From Heliocidaris tuberculata (taxonomy: Eukaryota; Echinodermata; Echinoidea; Camarodonta; Echinometridae), in contig CM046842.1 in NCBI GenBank assembly GCA_025618425.1, forward strand, positions 32,005,885 to 32,069,884: a stretch of 64,000 nt of DNA, given 5' to 3'. Of the stretch, positions 45,038 to 57,290 are shown piece after piece. Every line of letters starts with the position of its first letter. Position 1 is the stretch's first letter. The position numbers and the translations under genes are program-made. The notes beneath the pieces were generated by a model. That model saw nothing but the letters and a program-made list of their open reading frames with translations. It had not been told where the DNA came from and did not search any database.

Positions 45038-45781
45038 GTGTATTAATAAAACATACCAATATGAATAACTTACAGTTTCTTGATTTTTTTTTTTCACAGT
45101 TGGATTTTGTTGTTGTTGTCGATGTTGTTGTTGTTGTTCTTGTTATACTGTTCACATTGCGTAGACATTTTCCCATAAACAGCTGATCATGTTGCTGGCA
45201 TTAGGGCTTTGACTATCTCTCTATCTTTCTATCCATCTATTTGCTCCTTCATGATGTAGCTCCCTCTCTTAGTCTCAACTTTTCCCCTCCATTCTACCCC
45301 CCCCCCCCTTCTCTGTCTGTCTTTCTGTCTCTCCCTTCATTCTCTCTTTCTCGTTGTAAAGCTACGCTAAAATGACAAAGGTATACAGGGAAACAATTTG
45401 CAAGGAACTTGTAAGGAACTGAATGTCCCCTCCATCCCTTCCCCCCCCCCTATCCCCCACCCCTTCTCTCTCTTCCTCTCTTTATTTATCTGTCCTCACC
45501 TTTGTCAATCTCCCACCCCACCCACCCCCCCCCCCTCTCTTTGTCTCTTAATTAATTAGCCCAGAATCTAGCCGATTTACTTAAATTAACAAAATTAATG
45601 TACCTCAATATCATGCGATCTCCCCCCCCCCCCCCACTTTTACTCTCGAGGTGGGAAAAAAGATTACTCAGGCGTATGAATCACTGATCTCTACGTAGCG
45701 TGGAAATCCGCACAAACGAGTAATTAGGGCCCCATAAAAACACGTGTTGAATTGAAGCGCATCAAAAAAAAAATCATATTT
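45038..45781. other. No gene seen; (TTG)n and several C-runs
   Basis: Contains GTTGTTGTTG at 45108-45140 and C-runs at 45296, 45440, 45525 and 45622, embedded in CT-rich sequence. Confidence 0.5.
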
Positions 45782-46098
45782 CAGGGGCGGATCTAGCTTT
45801 TTGCCAAAGGGGGGGTTTGAGGGGCTGAGCTGGGTATTGCGAGGGAGCGTAGCGACCGAGCCCGAGCGAGCGAAGCGAGCGAGGGGGAGGGTGTGGGAGG
45901 GGGGATACCCCCCTCCCACAGTAGGGAGATTTTTCATTTTTAGGGTTGCCAGCTTGCGATTTTAAGCATACTTGCATGCTCTATTTTTTCTCTTTTTTTG
46001 TGTGTGTTTTCCTATGCACATTAAATGTTTACTTGGCAGCCCAAGGGGGGGGGGGGTTTAAACCCCCTAAACCCCCCCCCCCCGTAGATCCGCCACTG
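45782..46098. mobile_element. hAT-like MITE with 5-bp flank TATTT
   Basis: The left end CAGGGGCGGATCTAG and right end TAGATCCGCCACTG are inverses, with TATTT on both sides (45777-45781 and 46099-46103). The interior has a CpG-rich GAGCGAGCGAAGCGAGCGAG stretch and paired G/C runs. Confidence 0.75.
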
Positions 46099-46706
46099 TA
46101 TTTCAATAATCTCTGAAAGAAGATCGTTTTGATTCAATTGCAGAGGCAACACTGATGGTTATGCACAATTAGTTACTTTATTTAGGCACTATTAATTGGC
46201 TCAAACAAACACTGCGAAGGCTGAAACGAGGCTGATCACGAACCACGATTTCTCACTTCTGGGAAGAGTGGTAATGCACTGCAGATCAAATAATTCCTTT
46301 AAAAATACACCAAAAGCGTCAAAACTTAGGCAAATGGGTGAAATATGGAAGAATGTAACTTCCCAACTCAATTTCCTATTGAACAGATTTACAGCAGACA
46401 AGTTATCAATTTAATATGAACATTTTTGATCAGCTACCATTACGCCTGTCCAAAGTGCTTCGGGATCGGATGATTTACTCATGTGTTTCCTTGTATAAAT
46501 TCGGGATCACGCCATCTTCGGCATGTAATATGTAGGAGATCGCATAATTGGAGATACATGTATTTGTTAAAAAATAAATCGGCCAGATTCTGGACTCTCT
46601 CTCTCAATGGGTGTCTCTGTATCTCTTATATAGTTTGTTATCGAAATCCTTAGGCCTACTTGTTACTATTAAACTTATAAAAGTCAGAAAATCTTGTAAA
46701 CATATC
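46099..46706. other. No gene seen
   Basis: Holds a 72-codon frame (46196-46414) with no recognised motif. Confidence 0.3.
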
Positions 46707-46992
46707 TCAGAGTGAAAGAGAGAAGATGACTGGGTAGACAGAGAGATAGAGAGAGGGGAGAGATGAAGAGAAAGAGAGACAGAGATTCAAAGCAAATAAG
46801 AGAGAGAGAGAGAGAGAGTCAAGGAGACAAAGGAAATGACACACAGAGAGACGAGGACAGGGAGAAATAGAGAGAGAGATGAAGAGAAAGAGAGACAGAC
46901 AGTCAAGGGAAATAAGAGACAAGCACAGAGAGAGAGAGAGCGAGAGAGAGCCATGGAGACAAAGGAAATAGGAGACAGAGAGAAAGAGACAA

Positions 46993-47034
<42 letters not shown>

Positions 47035-47065
47035 GAGAGGAGGCTACAGAGGAAGAAAGAGAAAG
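46707..47065. repeat. (GA)n purine-rich tract
   Basis: About 350 bp of AGAGAG and AGACAG variants. Long serine/leucine or arginine/glutamate frames on the two strands are artefacts. Confidence 0.95.
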
Positions 47066-47583
47066 GAAATGGGAAGATTCACAAACACCATTTTTACACA
47101 AGATCCCTAACTTTAGTCCCTATTATCCGTAGTATTGATTATTGATTATCAGTGATGAATGAAGGGGATATTCAAGGACATGCAGACACAATACATACAT
47201 GAGATAGGCATACTTCGGATCTCACCTCCATTTAACACATTTACGTAATAGTTATAATTATGTGGTCTCTTAGATGGGGCATATACTAAATCGACTGTGA
47301 AGAACATGCCGTAACTTTCAAATAGTCTTTAAATGAAGACTTATTTTAATAAAGATATATATTTATAAATCTTTTATAAGGAGAATTGAAAGTTAAAAAT
47401 ATGATATTCGTGACATTAGATATCATTAAAACTATAATGACATAAAAATTTATATGAAAGGCCCCAGAACGTAATACAGATACGCCAGCATCATATGGAT
47501 CCCTACTCCTGTTTTTAACATCTGTTAATATTATTAGTATTATTATTACTGCTTTTAATATCATTATGATCATTGTTTTATTT

Positions 47584-47601
47584 TAATTATTATTATTGTT
47601 G

Positions 47602-47644
<43 letters not shown>

Positions 47645-47823
47645 CATTATTATTATTATTATTATCATCATCATGATCATCATCATCATTATTATTATTA
47701 TTATTACTATTATTATTATCATTATCATTATCATCATCATCATCATTATTATTATTATTATTATTATCATCATCATCACCATTATTATTATTATCATTAT
47801 CATCATCATTATCATCATTATCA
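47584..47823. repeat. (TTA/TCA)n trinucleotide microsatellite, 240 bp
   Basis: Blocks of TTATTATTA alternate with TCATCATCA. It keeps every frame open without coding meaning. Confidence 0.97.
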
Positions 47824-47824
47824 A

Positions 47825-49238
47825 TATCACTTAAATCTACTATCGCACTTAGGAAATCCTCCAGGCTGATTCGTGCAACCCATACTAAAGGATGCTACTC
47901 ATTCTGCATGAAAATCTTTCACTATATTTTAGTTTTATGCCTAACAAAACACAATATTATACTTTCTAACACAAGGAAGTACTTTTCTAGAAGATTTAGA
48001 AGAGAAGATTCTTTTTTTAAAGAAACAGATATCAACAAGATAACGTCGGAAGAGGTGGATATTACAAAGAAGGAAATAATTAAAATGAAACAAAATACTA
48101 ACGAGAAAGAAAAGGAAACGTGTGAGGACAATAAATTGAAGAAAATTTTCAGGAAGGAAGGGGAAAATAAGGAAGCAAGGAAACTTAATGTAACTATTGC
48201 CATCTACAGAAGCAATTTTTATCAGTTTTTTTTTTAGGGGGGGGGGGTAGGGTAATCCAATTTGGAAGGGAATACTGTAGGCTTGTATTTTATTAGAGAC
48301 ATTATTTTAAAAATCCAGTCAAAATATGTACCGAAATTACCCCTATGTTCCTTTTATTCCACCCCCTACTGACCGTAAAGGCAGATTCTCTTATACTTGA
48401 TAATACAGAAGCCTAATATTGGGAAAAGATTGCACTGGAGGACAATCAAAATAGGTTGCCGCCCACAGGTTTGAAAGTGACTGAAATTAATGTGACAAGG
48501 CCGCAGATCAACAATAATCTTTGAGTGTGAGAAATAGATAAAAGATTGGCCCTACCAATAGGGGAGAACATTATGGGCGTTAGGACATTTGGAGTTGTTT
48601 TGAAGGACCGGCAGTAATTTTGGCTTTTGGGGCCGGCCAATTTGTTTGGGGCGTGGCCTGGTGGGGTCGTTTGATCTAAATAGTGCAAGCACGTCTTACA
48701 AATATTCATGCAGGGGCTTTTTTGGCCTGTCCTATTCAATATGGAAAAATGTACATAGTCTGCAGAACATCCAGTTACCGAGGTGGGCGGAATTATCATA
48801 CTGGAAAAGCCCTGCGTGATATTTTGTAAAACTGGACTGGACTGGATCTACTTTATGCTGCTACCGATGTGAGGAAAGTATAATATGCTTTCAGATTAAT
48901 ACTACCATGGTTATAAACTGCTGAAATGTAAATTTGACCATCATTTTATACATACCCTACGCTTGATTCGATTTAAAAATGAAATTATCGTGGTGTCATA
49001 TATAGTAAAATGTTTGTACGAAATACCAAGTAGTCTATGCCCCAAACTCTACACACCCAACTCTAATAACCCACATCTCTGTTTGATAGATCCAAAAGCA
49101 ATAGTTAACAGGAGTTACAAGAGTTATACTCGATGTGGGAAGTTGGTGGAATATTTTTTTAATGAGGAGGTGAAAAGAATAAAACATAAAGATGTCCTCA
49201 TTTATAGGTGTAGGTATATATATATATGCATATATATA
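47825..49238. other. No supported gene
   Basis: Three frames of 93-117 codons lie here: 47908-48237 (+, lysine/glutamate-rich, ending in a poly-T/G-run), 48446-48799 (-) and 48963-49256 (+). None shows a recognised domain, splice context or codon signature. They are listed so the region is not read as empty. Confidence 0.3.
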
Positions 49239-49422
49239 CAGTCAAACCTGCTTTAGCGACCACCTGTATAGAAAGACACCTGTCTATAAAGACCACAATT
49301 TTTGTCACCCTTGAAAATTGTTTCCCATTGAAACATGTATTAATGGAACCTGCACATAAAGACCACCTGCTCATAAAGACCATTTTTCTCCCTTGAGCGG
49401 TCTTTATTGACAGGTTTCACTG
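49239..49422. mobile_element. 184-bp Tc1/mariner (pogo)-like MITE with TA flanks
   Basis: The ends CAGTCAAACCTG and CAGGTTTCACTG pair and are flanked by TA. Internal words 'aaagaccac' repeat. A longer, diverged relative lies at 61955-62834. Confidence 0.8.
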
Positions 49423-49424
49423 TA

Positions 49425-50310
49425 TATATATATTTAAGTGAATACAAGCCTGAAGTACAATGTTTTTCTCTCTCTCTCTCAAAAAAAAAAAACATGATTA
49501 AACAACAGATAGTAGAAGTATGTGCAGTAGGAGTAGTAGTGGCATGTAGTAGTAGTAGTAGTAATGGTAGTGCAGTATCATCTGAATGCTTCTTATTTTG
49601 ACTGAATTGACATTGTCTGTAACCTTTTAAGGGTGCAGACAATGTCTTTTTGAGAGAGAGAGAGAGAGAGAGTTTGGGTAAAATTTACCCAATATTGGGT
49701 AAAAATGGAAAGTGCATGTTTTCTGGGTAAAACTGTACCTAATTTAGGGGTACATTACCCCCCCCCCCCCTCCCCTCCCCATAATGGTATAGATTTTATC
49801 CAACAAACATGCATGATCATTTTTGTCCAATATTGAGTAAAAAAAATATTACCCGACCTATTTTAGAGGGTGTTTGTGATGTCTTGTTTCACAGTCATGG
49901 CAGAGGCCCAATTGTCTGCAAAAAACACGATTCTCGATCTCCCTCTTGTTTTCAATTTAAATAGAGTCTGTTTAGACAGACTATCCATTGCCCACTTTTA
50001 TGAGGTGCCATACCGCGAAGCAGTGGGATCCAACAGATATGGCATTGAAGAGATGTGAACGGCCGTAAGTACTACGATACCTAGTGCTCATCATATAGTA
50101 GTCATGGGGAAGAAAATAGCAATACTAATTCATATTTCAAGTGGGAGCATCCATTGCGGGAGTTTCCTCATCATTACTCTGTCATCATGGTAACAATGGA
50201 CATTATTTGATCACGTGATTTGGAGTGGTGTGAAAAGGACTGGGGATGAAGACTCGTGACTATTGGCTTTTGATAGTTACTCCCCCGCCCACACTGACCG
50301 CACGGTGACC
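49425..50310. other. No gene seen; (AGT)n near 49510-49575 and a C-run at 49760
   Basis: Contains AGTAGTAGT repeats, a (GA)n at 49652-49671, and degenerate words 'gggtaaaatttacccaatattgggtaaa' at 49675-49735. These resemble an inverted minisatellite of GGGTAAA. Confidence 0.5.
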
Positions 50311-50570
50311 ATTCGGAGAGAGATATGAGAGAGTGAGATAGAAAGATAGAGAGAGAGAGGGGGTGAGTTATAAAGAGAGAGAGAGAGAGAGAGAGAGGTG
50401 GAATTGCTCTGAGAAATTGTGACAGACAGAGAGGGTTTGAAAGTGAGAATTAAGACAGAGAGTGTGAGAGAAGCGATTGAGGCAGAGAGAAAGAGAGTAC
50501 GTGACAGCAAGAGAGAGAGAGAGAGAGAGAGACAAGGGGAAAGGGGGAGAGAGAGCATAGAAAAAGGGGA
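50311..50570. repeat. (GA)n purine-rich tract
   Basis: About 250 bp of GAGAGA with interruptions. Frames across it are artefacts. Confidence 0.93.
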
Positions 50571-51466
50571 GTGAGATTTTATGCCTGCAGTTCTCAACCA
50601 ATGACATAAAACGCATCCGCAGTAGGAATTACACCTGTTGACAAGGGAAATGTAACTAGTTACACTTCCCTGCGTTGACTATTATATTCTCTTTTGGAAG
50701 TTCGATGATGATACCACTGCACATCTACCACGGAAATGAACAGGACGGAGGGCATGATACGCCCTGAACAATTATTACAATGGTGAAGAAACATTCGCGA
50801 TGACTGATGAATACAATGTATTAAACTGCCAACGACAATACCTCGACCTATAATGTCTATAACATTATTTGGTCTACCAGAGGAGTTCATACTTGTATCA
50901 AGGTTGGAATGTATACATCGTTTGTTTATTGCGGATGGTATAGTATGAGCTGTCTAACGGCTGGTGATTAGCTAGTTCTCAACAACATTGCTCCAGGGTT
51001 AGCGTGCTTACAACGTGTTGGCGGTACCAGAGGAGTCAATGCTAGTACCTTGTTTGGAATGTATAATGGAGATAACAGCATGAAAAGACATTTTCGGAAT
51101 TGACGTTCATGGATGACGAAATCGATGGTAACTTTATATGTACATGTATTTATAATCAAAGTTTATTTGGGGGGCCCTTACTTAATTTTGAATAAATGTT
51201 TTATAACACAATTGCACAATATATATGATGGTAATTACACATGTTTGTATGAGTTTATTTAGGCCCCGCCTTATGAAGAGTACTGAGATCCGAAAGTTAA
51301 AATTGCCCATCTCTTATGTACAGTGTCGCGATCATTATCGAAGTTAAACCATAGTCACACCAAGTACCTCATTGGTCACAGTGACAAGACCAACACCAGA
51401 CCGATAACAGACCGAACAAAAAGGTTACATTACGCCTATTGCCAAGAATGGTTCGGTTGGGTGTCG
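50571..51466. other. No gene seen; weak direct repeat
   Basis: 'Taccagaggagt' with 'gtttggaatgtata' recurs (about 50876-50915 and 51028-51065), a diverged duplication of about 150 bp. No coding family is recognised. Confidence 0.4.
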
Positions 51467-51474
51467 GTCTAGGC

Positions 51475-52209
51475 CCCCTGTTCTTAAAGTGCGGCCCACG
51501 GGCCACTTGTGGCCCGCGAAACAATTTCATGCGGCCCGCCAAAAATATCTGAGTAAGAAGAAAAAAAATCTTGTTTTAAGAACTATGTTGATACATAATA
51601 TATCATCCTAACTATTGGTAATTAAAGTATCAAATTTTTTGCTCGCTCGCAAATAGCGTATCATATTTATCTGTTCCCTGCCCTACCACATATTATTATA
51701 GTTTGGGTTTTTCTTCTTTTTTTAAAAAATCAAACAAAGAAAAAATAAGGAGGGTGTATTCTAAAATCGTTTAACCGTCCTTAGATGAGCCATTTGGGTA
51801 TTTATACATTAACGTCTGTGGCGGGGGATGGGGCCTGGAGCCCTCTCCCCCGAGAATATAAAAAAATTTCCTGCATTCGGGCACCCACCATTTCATTTTT
51901 GGGCAGTGAAATGGTCTCTTTGTAATTTTCTTATATCTAATCTAGATTAGCACATTTTGACGACGAAATTACATTTTCACAATTCTAAAGTGTCAAAAAT
52001 TTTTGCTCGCAAGCTTCGCTCGCTCGCTGAATGATAATAATAATAATAATAAAAAACAAACGAACAAACAGAAAAACAGAAAGCTAATACACAATGTATT
52101 CGGGCAAGATTCGTGAGTCCCATGCGTCTTTATATGTATATATCATACTCTGTAACTGTAACTTCAAAAATATTTCTGGCCCTTGTAACAAAATAATTAA
52201 GAACCCAGG
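51475..52209. mobile_element. 735-bp hAT-like element with 8-bp duplication GTCTAGGC
   Basis: The 8-bp GTCTAGGC is present on both sides (51467-51474 and 52210-52217). The ends CCCCTGTTCTTAA and TTAAGAACCCAGG are imperfect inverses. Next to the left end is a paired GCGGCCCACGGGCCAC block like that of many animal hAT ends (known family trait). There is no transposase, so it is non-autonomous. Confidence 0.85.
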
Positions 52210-52215
52210 GTCTAG

Positions 52216-52360
52216 GCCCTGTTTCATGAAACTTGTCATCAATGACAAGTTGCAATAACTGTTATAAGCTACTGAAATCCTTGCATCTGATTAGCTGAGA
52301 CCAAATTTGTCGATCAAAAACACTGACAAGGCACCTGATGAAACGCCCCCCCCCCCCCCC
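52216..52360. mobile_element. Palindromic MITE, GCCCTGTTTCATGAAAC type, copy 4
   Basis: Core 'ttataagctactgaaatcc' present; the right end runs into a 14-C run. It abuts the hAT-like element. Confidence 0.8.
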
Positions 52361-52409
52361 CGGAGTCGGTTTGGCGGTTTGACTGAAGTATTAAGGAGAA
52401 AGTTGAGTT

Positions 52410-52551
52410 CAGGGCCCTGTTTCATAAAACATGTCATCAATGACAAGTTGCAATATCTGTTATAAGCTACTGAAATCCTTACATCTGATTGGGTGAGACT
52501 AAATTTGTCGGTAAAAATCACCGACAAGACACTTGATGAAACGCCCCCCTG
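52410..52551. mobile_element. Palindromic MITE, CAGGGCCCTGTTTCAT type, copy 5
   Basis: About 90% like copy 4 by eye and in the same orientation 190 bp away, so the pair may be a local duplication. Confidence 0.85.
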
Positions 52552-52695
52552 GTAAAGGTGAAGAATAATTTGTGATCTTTCCCAATCTTTTCAAGGTCAG
52601 TGTGGAAGAATATCATGGAAGAAAATGTCCCCTTAAAAGGATCGCCCTTCAAAGGCCGGCATATACTCCAGATATGGAAAGGATTTTGGAAAGCA

Positions 52696-52726
<31 letters not shown>

Positions 52727-53621
52727 CAAAACAAAACAAAGCAATTACAAAACAAAAACGGTCAGCAGTTTTTTGGGGTGGTTTTTTTTTGGGGGGGTCC
52801 AATTTTCCTCCAAATTGCTCTGACAAGCACACACAAAAATTAAAGAAAATAAAAAGAAAAGTAATCACACAATTTTTGATCTCTTTGTCCGTCCAACATT
52901 ATCTGACAAGCGAAAGAAAAGAAAAGAAAAATGTCAGTTTTAAAAAGGGAGGGGGCACAATGTACACGTTTCTTTCAAAAGGGGGGGGGGCACGGGCCGG
53001 AAGTGCCCCTGTCCTCTAAATACGCCACCGTGTGTAGTCCCATGCATGTACACATTTCTGTGTGTAGTGACGGTGACTTTCAGCAAGACTGAGTCAACTT
53101 CTTTTTATTTTTCATCAGTTTGATGATTCCGAAAGATCACAGTATATTCCAATTCTCATCTACTGCATATAATCGGCCATTCCCATATACTGCTTCCAGT
53201 TTCTTCCACAGTGTAATATCTCATGACCAGAACTCAACTTTATCTTCAAGTGTCGACAAGTTGTGACTTCTCATTCGGCTGAATTTCAACTCTTTTGTAA
53301 AACGTGACATTGATGCAACAGGTGTGCTTTCAAATTTTACCCAAATTTTACCCACGAGTAATACAGACGAAGGCCGGTTGTAACAGTCCTCAGCCGATGA
53401 GGTTAAAGGGCCTGTCATGTTTGTCCGATAACGATAACGAGATTTTTCATTGAAGGTACACTTAACATGTCCTATTAAAAGCATACTCACACTTAAGCAC
53501 AACAATATATTTACCGAATGTGACCCGCCCTTAAGCCTGAACCGGTTAATATCATCTGTCATATCGAACATTTAACGTGTAAAACAGTAGCATTTGCTCA
53601 GATATGAGAGGACACACGTTC
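52552..53621. other. No supported gene; (AAAAC)n at 52695-52740
   Basis: Contains an AAAAC pentamer microsatellite and a G-run pair. A 116-codon minus-strand frame (53221-53571) has one hydrophobic stretch (VNILLCLSVSMLLIG) but no recognised family or splice context. Confidence 0.4.
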
Positions 53622-53823
53622 TTGAACTTGAACTTGAACTTGATTTCTATCGACCCCCTTGAGAAAAAATACATATAGCACATGGTATTATAACATATAT
53701 ATAACATGCTTAAATAAGATGGCAATAAAGGTAAAACAAAAAACAGAAAACTATGAAATCATACTTTACACAATACATGTGAATCAAAACCTGAGTTTAT
53801 AATTATACGCGTGCCGTTATTAC
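53622..53823 (-). mobile_element. 3' UTR and tail of the large LINE
   Basis: The minus strand ends with CAAGTTCAAGTTCAAG repeats at 53622-53641, a short-tandem LINE tail. The coding part resumes at 54416 across a later MITE. Confidence 0.65.
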
Positions 53824-54415
53824 TTAAAGGGCAATCCAACCTTGGTAAAAAGATGATTTGTGTGAAAGCAGAAAAATAAAAAAAACAGGATGGTGAAAGT
53901 TTGAAAGAAATCGGACAAGGACTAAGAAAGTTATGGATGTTTGAAAAATGAGATCACTACATCTATGCGAATCTCAAATTGGCAATTTGGTGAGTCAATT
54001 GTGACATTTTTGTGGACAACTCTCCCATTTGTCGTACACAAAAATATCATTAATTTGCGGTTTTCTTCGAGGCGCTTTTACCCTCGGGGCTGTACTCAAA
54101 ATATATTGGAGATAGCATATTTGTATAGGTCTTCATGAACGGAAAGGTCCTACTGAGTAATGCATTTTGAAAAAAAGTGACATTTTAGTCATTTTGTGTG
54201 TTAGAGCGAATGGGGGAGTTGTCCACAGCTACATCACAGTGACATTACCTATTCGGCCAATTTGAAATTCCCATAAGCATAGTGATTACAACTTTCAAAA
54301 ATTCATAACTTTCTTATTGCTTGTCCGATTTCGTTCAAATTTTCACCAATCTGCTTCGCTGATTTTTCCTCTTTCTTTCAAAGCAACTTGCTATTAAGGT
54401 TGGATTTCCCTTTAA
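53824..54415. mobile_element. 592-bp TTAA MITE inserted in the LINE 3' UTR
   Basis: TTAA at both ends, with terminal repeats AGGGCAATCCAACCTTGG / AAGGTTGGATTTCCCT. Kolobok or piggyBac type by target (inference). No coding capacity. Confidence 0.88.
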
Positions 54416-55252
54416 TATGATCTACCAAACTTTAACAATAATTCTAACAAACTTTGCAAGTTTTGACAGTGTTTTTACATCTTTGGTATTAAATAAAGTA
54501 CACATTTTCAGTGTGTTTGGGCGGTTTCTATACTGAGGTAGAATATATTTGTCTCTATCTTCTTTGAAGGAACCACACTCAAATAAGTAGTGAAATTCGT
54601 CACCGATACTACCTACATTACAAAGAATACATAATCTATTATGTCTAGGCATGCCCTCGTATCGTCCTCTCACACATGGTAGGTGATGACTGCCACATCT
54701 AAATTTACACAGATTTATTCGATCCTTTTCATCAAGATGTATACCAGATAAGGTTCTAAAACATGAATATCCTTGAAAATCCTATAATTTATACATTGAC
54801 TATTTTCAAAAATATCGTTGTGCCAATCTTGTTTGTCTATATCTTTAGGGCGTAAATCTAGAGCGAGGTTTAGCCATGTGGTGTTTACATACTCCTGTTG
54901 TGACCAAATATTTCCAAGCCCATAGCTATCTAAAATACTTATAATTTTAGTGATCCATTTTGAATGAAACCAATTGTTTACATCGTCATTTAATACTCTA
55001 ACCAATCTATACAACATACAAGACAATTTAGTCTGTTTTCCTGTTAAGATTCTGCACCAGAAATTAACCATTCCTGTTTTCACCAACCTTGAAAGTTTAT
55101 ATCTTCCAGTTTCACCATACACAATGCAGCTAGCTGTGGATTTATGTACTTTTAAGATATTCCTCAAGAACTTTCCATAAAACACATCAAACCCCCATAC
55201 CTCACTGCTGTATAATGCTATTGGGAGTATCAATTTATCAAATAAATCACAA
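54416..55252 (-). pseudogene. Large LINE: ORF2 C-terminal part
   Basis: Minus-strand frames encode LILPIALYSSEVWGFDVF (the post-RT segment), a long basic region, and after a frameshift near 54715 a zinc-knuckle-like C-x2-C-x9-H-x4-C (LCILCNVGSIGDEFHYLFEC). The ORF ends at 54422, six bases from the MITE. It is one part of the element spanning 53622-60880. Confidence 0.85.
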
Positions 55253-55589
55253 CAAGGGCGTAGGCTGGTTTGGGCATGGGGAGGTGCACATCTTGGGGAG
55301 GTGGAACTAAAGTTTAGAAAATTAGAATAGATATCACATCACAAGCAAGCTTTTCCTGGACGATACAGTGTAGGTTATGTAGGTGTTTAAGTATTGTTCA
55401 GAAAATTATAAAGCTTGTGATTTGGTACCTAGCCTATAAGCTGCTTTGTTAATCAAATGATTGCTTACCTGATGTCAGTAATCATTCAATCAGCAAAATA
55501 TCATTCAACAAGTCAAAACTATTTCCAGTAAAAACATTTACTCTTGAAGACGGCTGGTTTTATTTTAATTTAAATGTCGATTTAATCTC

Positions 55590-56351
55590 AGCTTATGCTG
55601 AATTCTGTCAGGCCACATTGCCTCCTTGATTACAACATATCTAAATCCAAGATTATGATGCCTAGGAAGGTTCATAATGTTAGTTTTAAATATACTAATA
55701 ATGGTCAAGGGTTACAAAGTACATCAACTGAGAAATACTTGGGTCTTGTGATAAATAACACTTAAAATTGGAATGATCATTGTACCGAATTACATGTAAA
55801 GTGCAATAGACCTTTTTGGTACATAATACGGAGGGACTGCGTTGACTGACCAAAACCAGTTTTAAAAACCCTTTACAGAATCTTTAGTACGCTCATGTTT
55901 GGATTATTGTTGCACAGCATGTGATCCATACAGAAACAAAGCGGTAGCCAACTGATTGTAAAGATTTAAAAAAACGTTATACGTAAGAATGTTGAACAAA
56001 GACTGGAGTAGTACATGTAGTTACAACACTTTGTTACAAGAATTTAGTATGAATACATTAGAGAGTAGACGAAAGTACCTCCAACTTATTTTTTTAGTGT
56101 TATAAGCTTGTTAATGACATCACAGATATAGGACGTAATAACATGTGCAAACCTGCGAACAGAATTGGAAGAACAGATCATCATAACTTAAAGATGCATG
56201 TACCCAGAACAGCAAGAACAGATTATTATTATATGAACTCATTCTATCCGAAAACTACAAACGACTGGAACAAACTCCCTAAAAGTATAGTCAACATGAA
56301 AACTCTTGGCTTGTTTCAAAAAAGTGTTAAAAACCACCTCAACCTGCAGAG
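55590..56351 (+). pseudogene. Decayed LINE ORF2 fragment inside the 2.57-kb transposon
   Basis: Scattered frames encode SKSKIMM and STEKYLGLVINNT (the thumb region, same subfamily as 31937-32420), then an intact tail at 56143-56351 with HVPRTARTDYYYMNSF, NDWNKLP and VKNHLNLQS. Several stops and shifts lie between them. The stop codon overlaps the TTAA of the following MITE. Confidence 0.8.
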
Positions 56352-56960
56352 TTAAAGGCCAAGTCCACACTAATATCAAGTTGATTTGAAAAAGTAGAGT
56401 AAAATTAAACAAGCATAATGCTGAAAATTTCATCAAAATCGGATGTAAAATAAGAAAGTTACGAAATTTTAAAGTTTCGCTTAATTTCACAAAACAGTTA
56501 TATGCACATCCTGGTCGGTATGCAAATGAGGGAACCGATGACGTCATCCACTCACTATTTCTTTTGTATTTTATCATATGAAATGTGAAATATTTCATTT
56601 TTTTCCTCATTATGATGTGAAACAAAAATTGATTCCTCACTGAACTTGTGGAATTGTCATTGTAACATATTGTGATTCAAGGAAGAGCTTCCTTATTGTC
56701 AAATCTGCAAAAATTGAAATATTCTATAATTCATATAATAAAATACAAAAGAAATAGTGAGTGTGTGACACCATCAGCTATCTCATTTGCATATCCACCG
56801 TGTTATGCATATAACTGTTTTGTGAAAATAGGCGAAACTTTAAAATGTCAAACCTTTCTTATTTTACATCCGATTTTGATGAAATTTTCAGCATTATGCT
56901 TGTTTAATTTGACTCTATTTATTGAAATCAACTTGATATTGGTGTGGACTTGGCCTTTAA
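56352..56960. mobile_element. 609-bp foldback MITE with TTAA duplication
   Basis: The ends AGGCCAAGTCCACACTAAT and ATTGGTGTGGACTTGGCCT are flanked by TTAA. The two halves are inverse over about 270 bp each, so both strands show similar decoy frames of about 130 codons. Confidence 0.9.
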
Positions 56961-57112
56961 TTTTACAAAAACCTATCATTGCATATATATCACCATGCAA
57001 CTCTGTGCTTGAAATGTTACAATGTACGTTTTTCTGGCAATCATAGCTGGTGTGTATTAGTATGCCGGGTACCCATGCTTGTCAAAAAAAAAAAAGTCGA
57101 ATGAAAGGATCA

Positions 57113-57201
57113 GATGACGTCTTTGGGGAAAAGGGGTGTTTTTCAGTCTTACATTCGACGGTTTTGAGAAAACGGGGTGTTTTTCAGTCTTACATTCGAC
57201 G

Positions 57202-57234
<33 letters not shown>

Positions 57235-57290
57235 AAATGGGTGTTGTACAGTCTAACATTCGACGTTTTTTGAGAAATAGGCGTTCTTCG
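57113..57290 (+). repeat. Minisatellite, GTGTTTTTCAGTCTTACATT units, with poly-T
   Basis: Three to four units of about 50 bp ending 'attcgacg'; one is split by a 31-bp poly-T at 57201-57231. Confidence 0.8.

Noticed and set aside
46707..47132. Ser/Leu-rich membrane-like and Arg/Glu-rich frames
   Set aside because: Both strands of a (GA)n tract; low complexity only.
47570..47869. Poly-Ile/Met and poly-Tyr/His frames
   Set aside because: Trinucleotide microsatellite.
47908..48237. 109-codon Lys/Glu-rich frame
   Set aside because: A-rich composition explains it; it ends in a poly-T/G-run.
48446..48799. 117-codon minus-strand frame starting with ATG
   Set aside because: No recognised family, no transcript context; length is within chance expectation for 64 kb.
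53221..53571. 116-codon minus-strand frame with one hydrophobic stretch
   Set aside because: No family, no splice signals that fit, and it lies in repeat-rich sequence.
56239..57046. Paired 133- and 124-codon frames sharing peptides
   Set aside because: Both come from the two arms of the TTAA foldback MITE.
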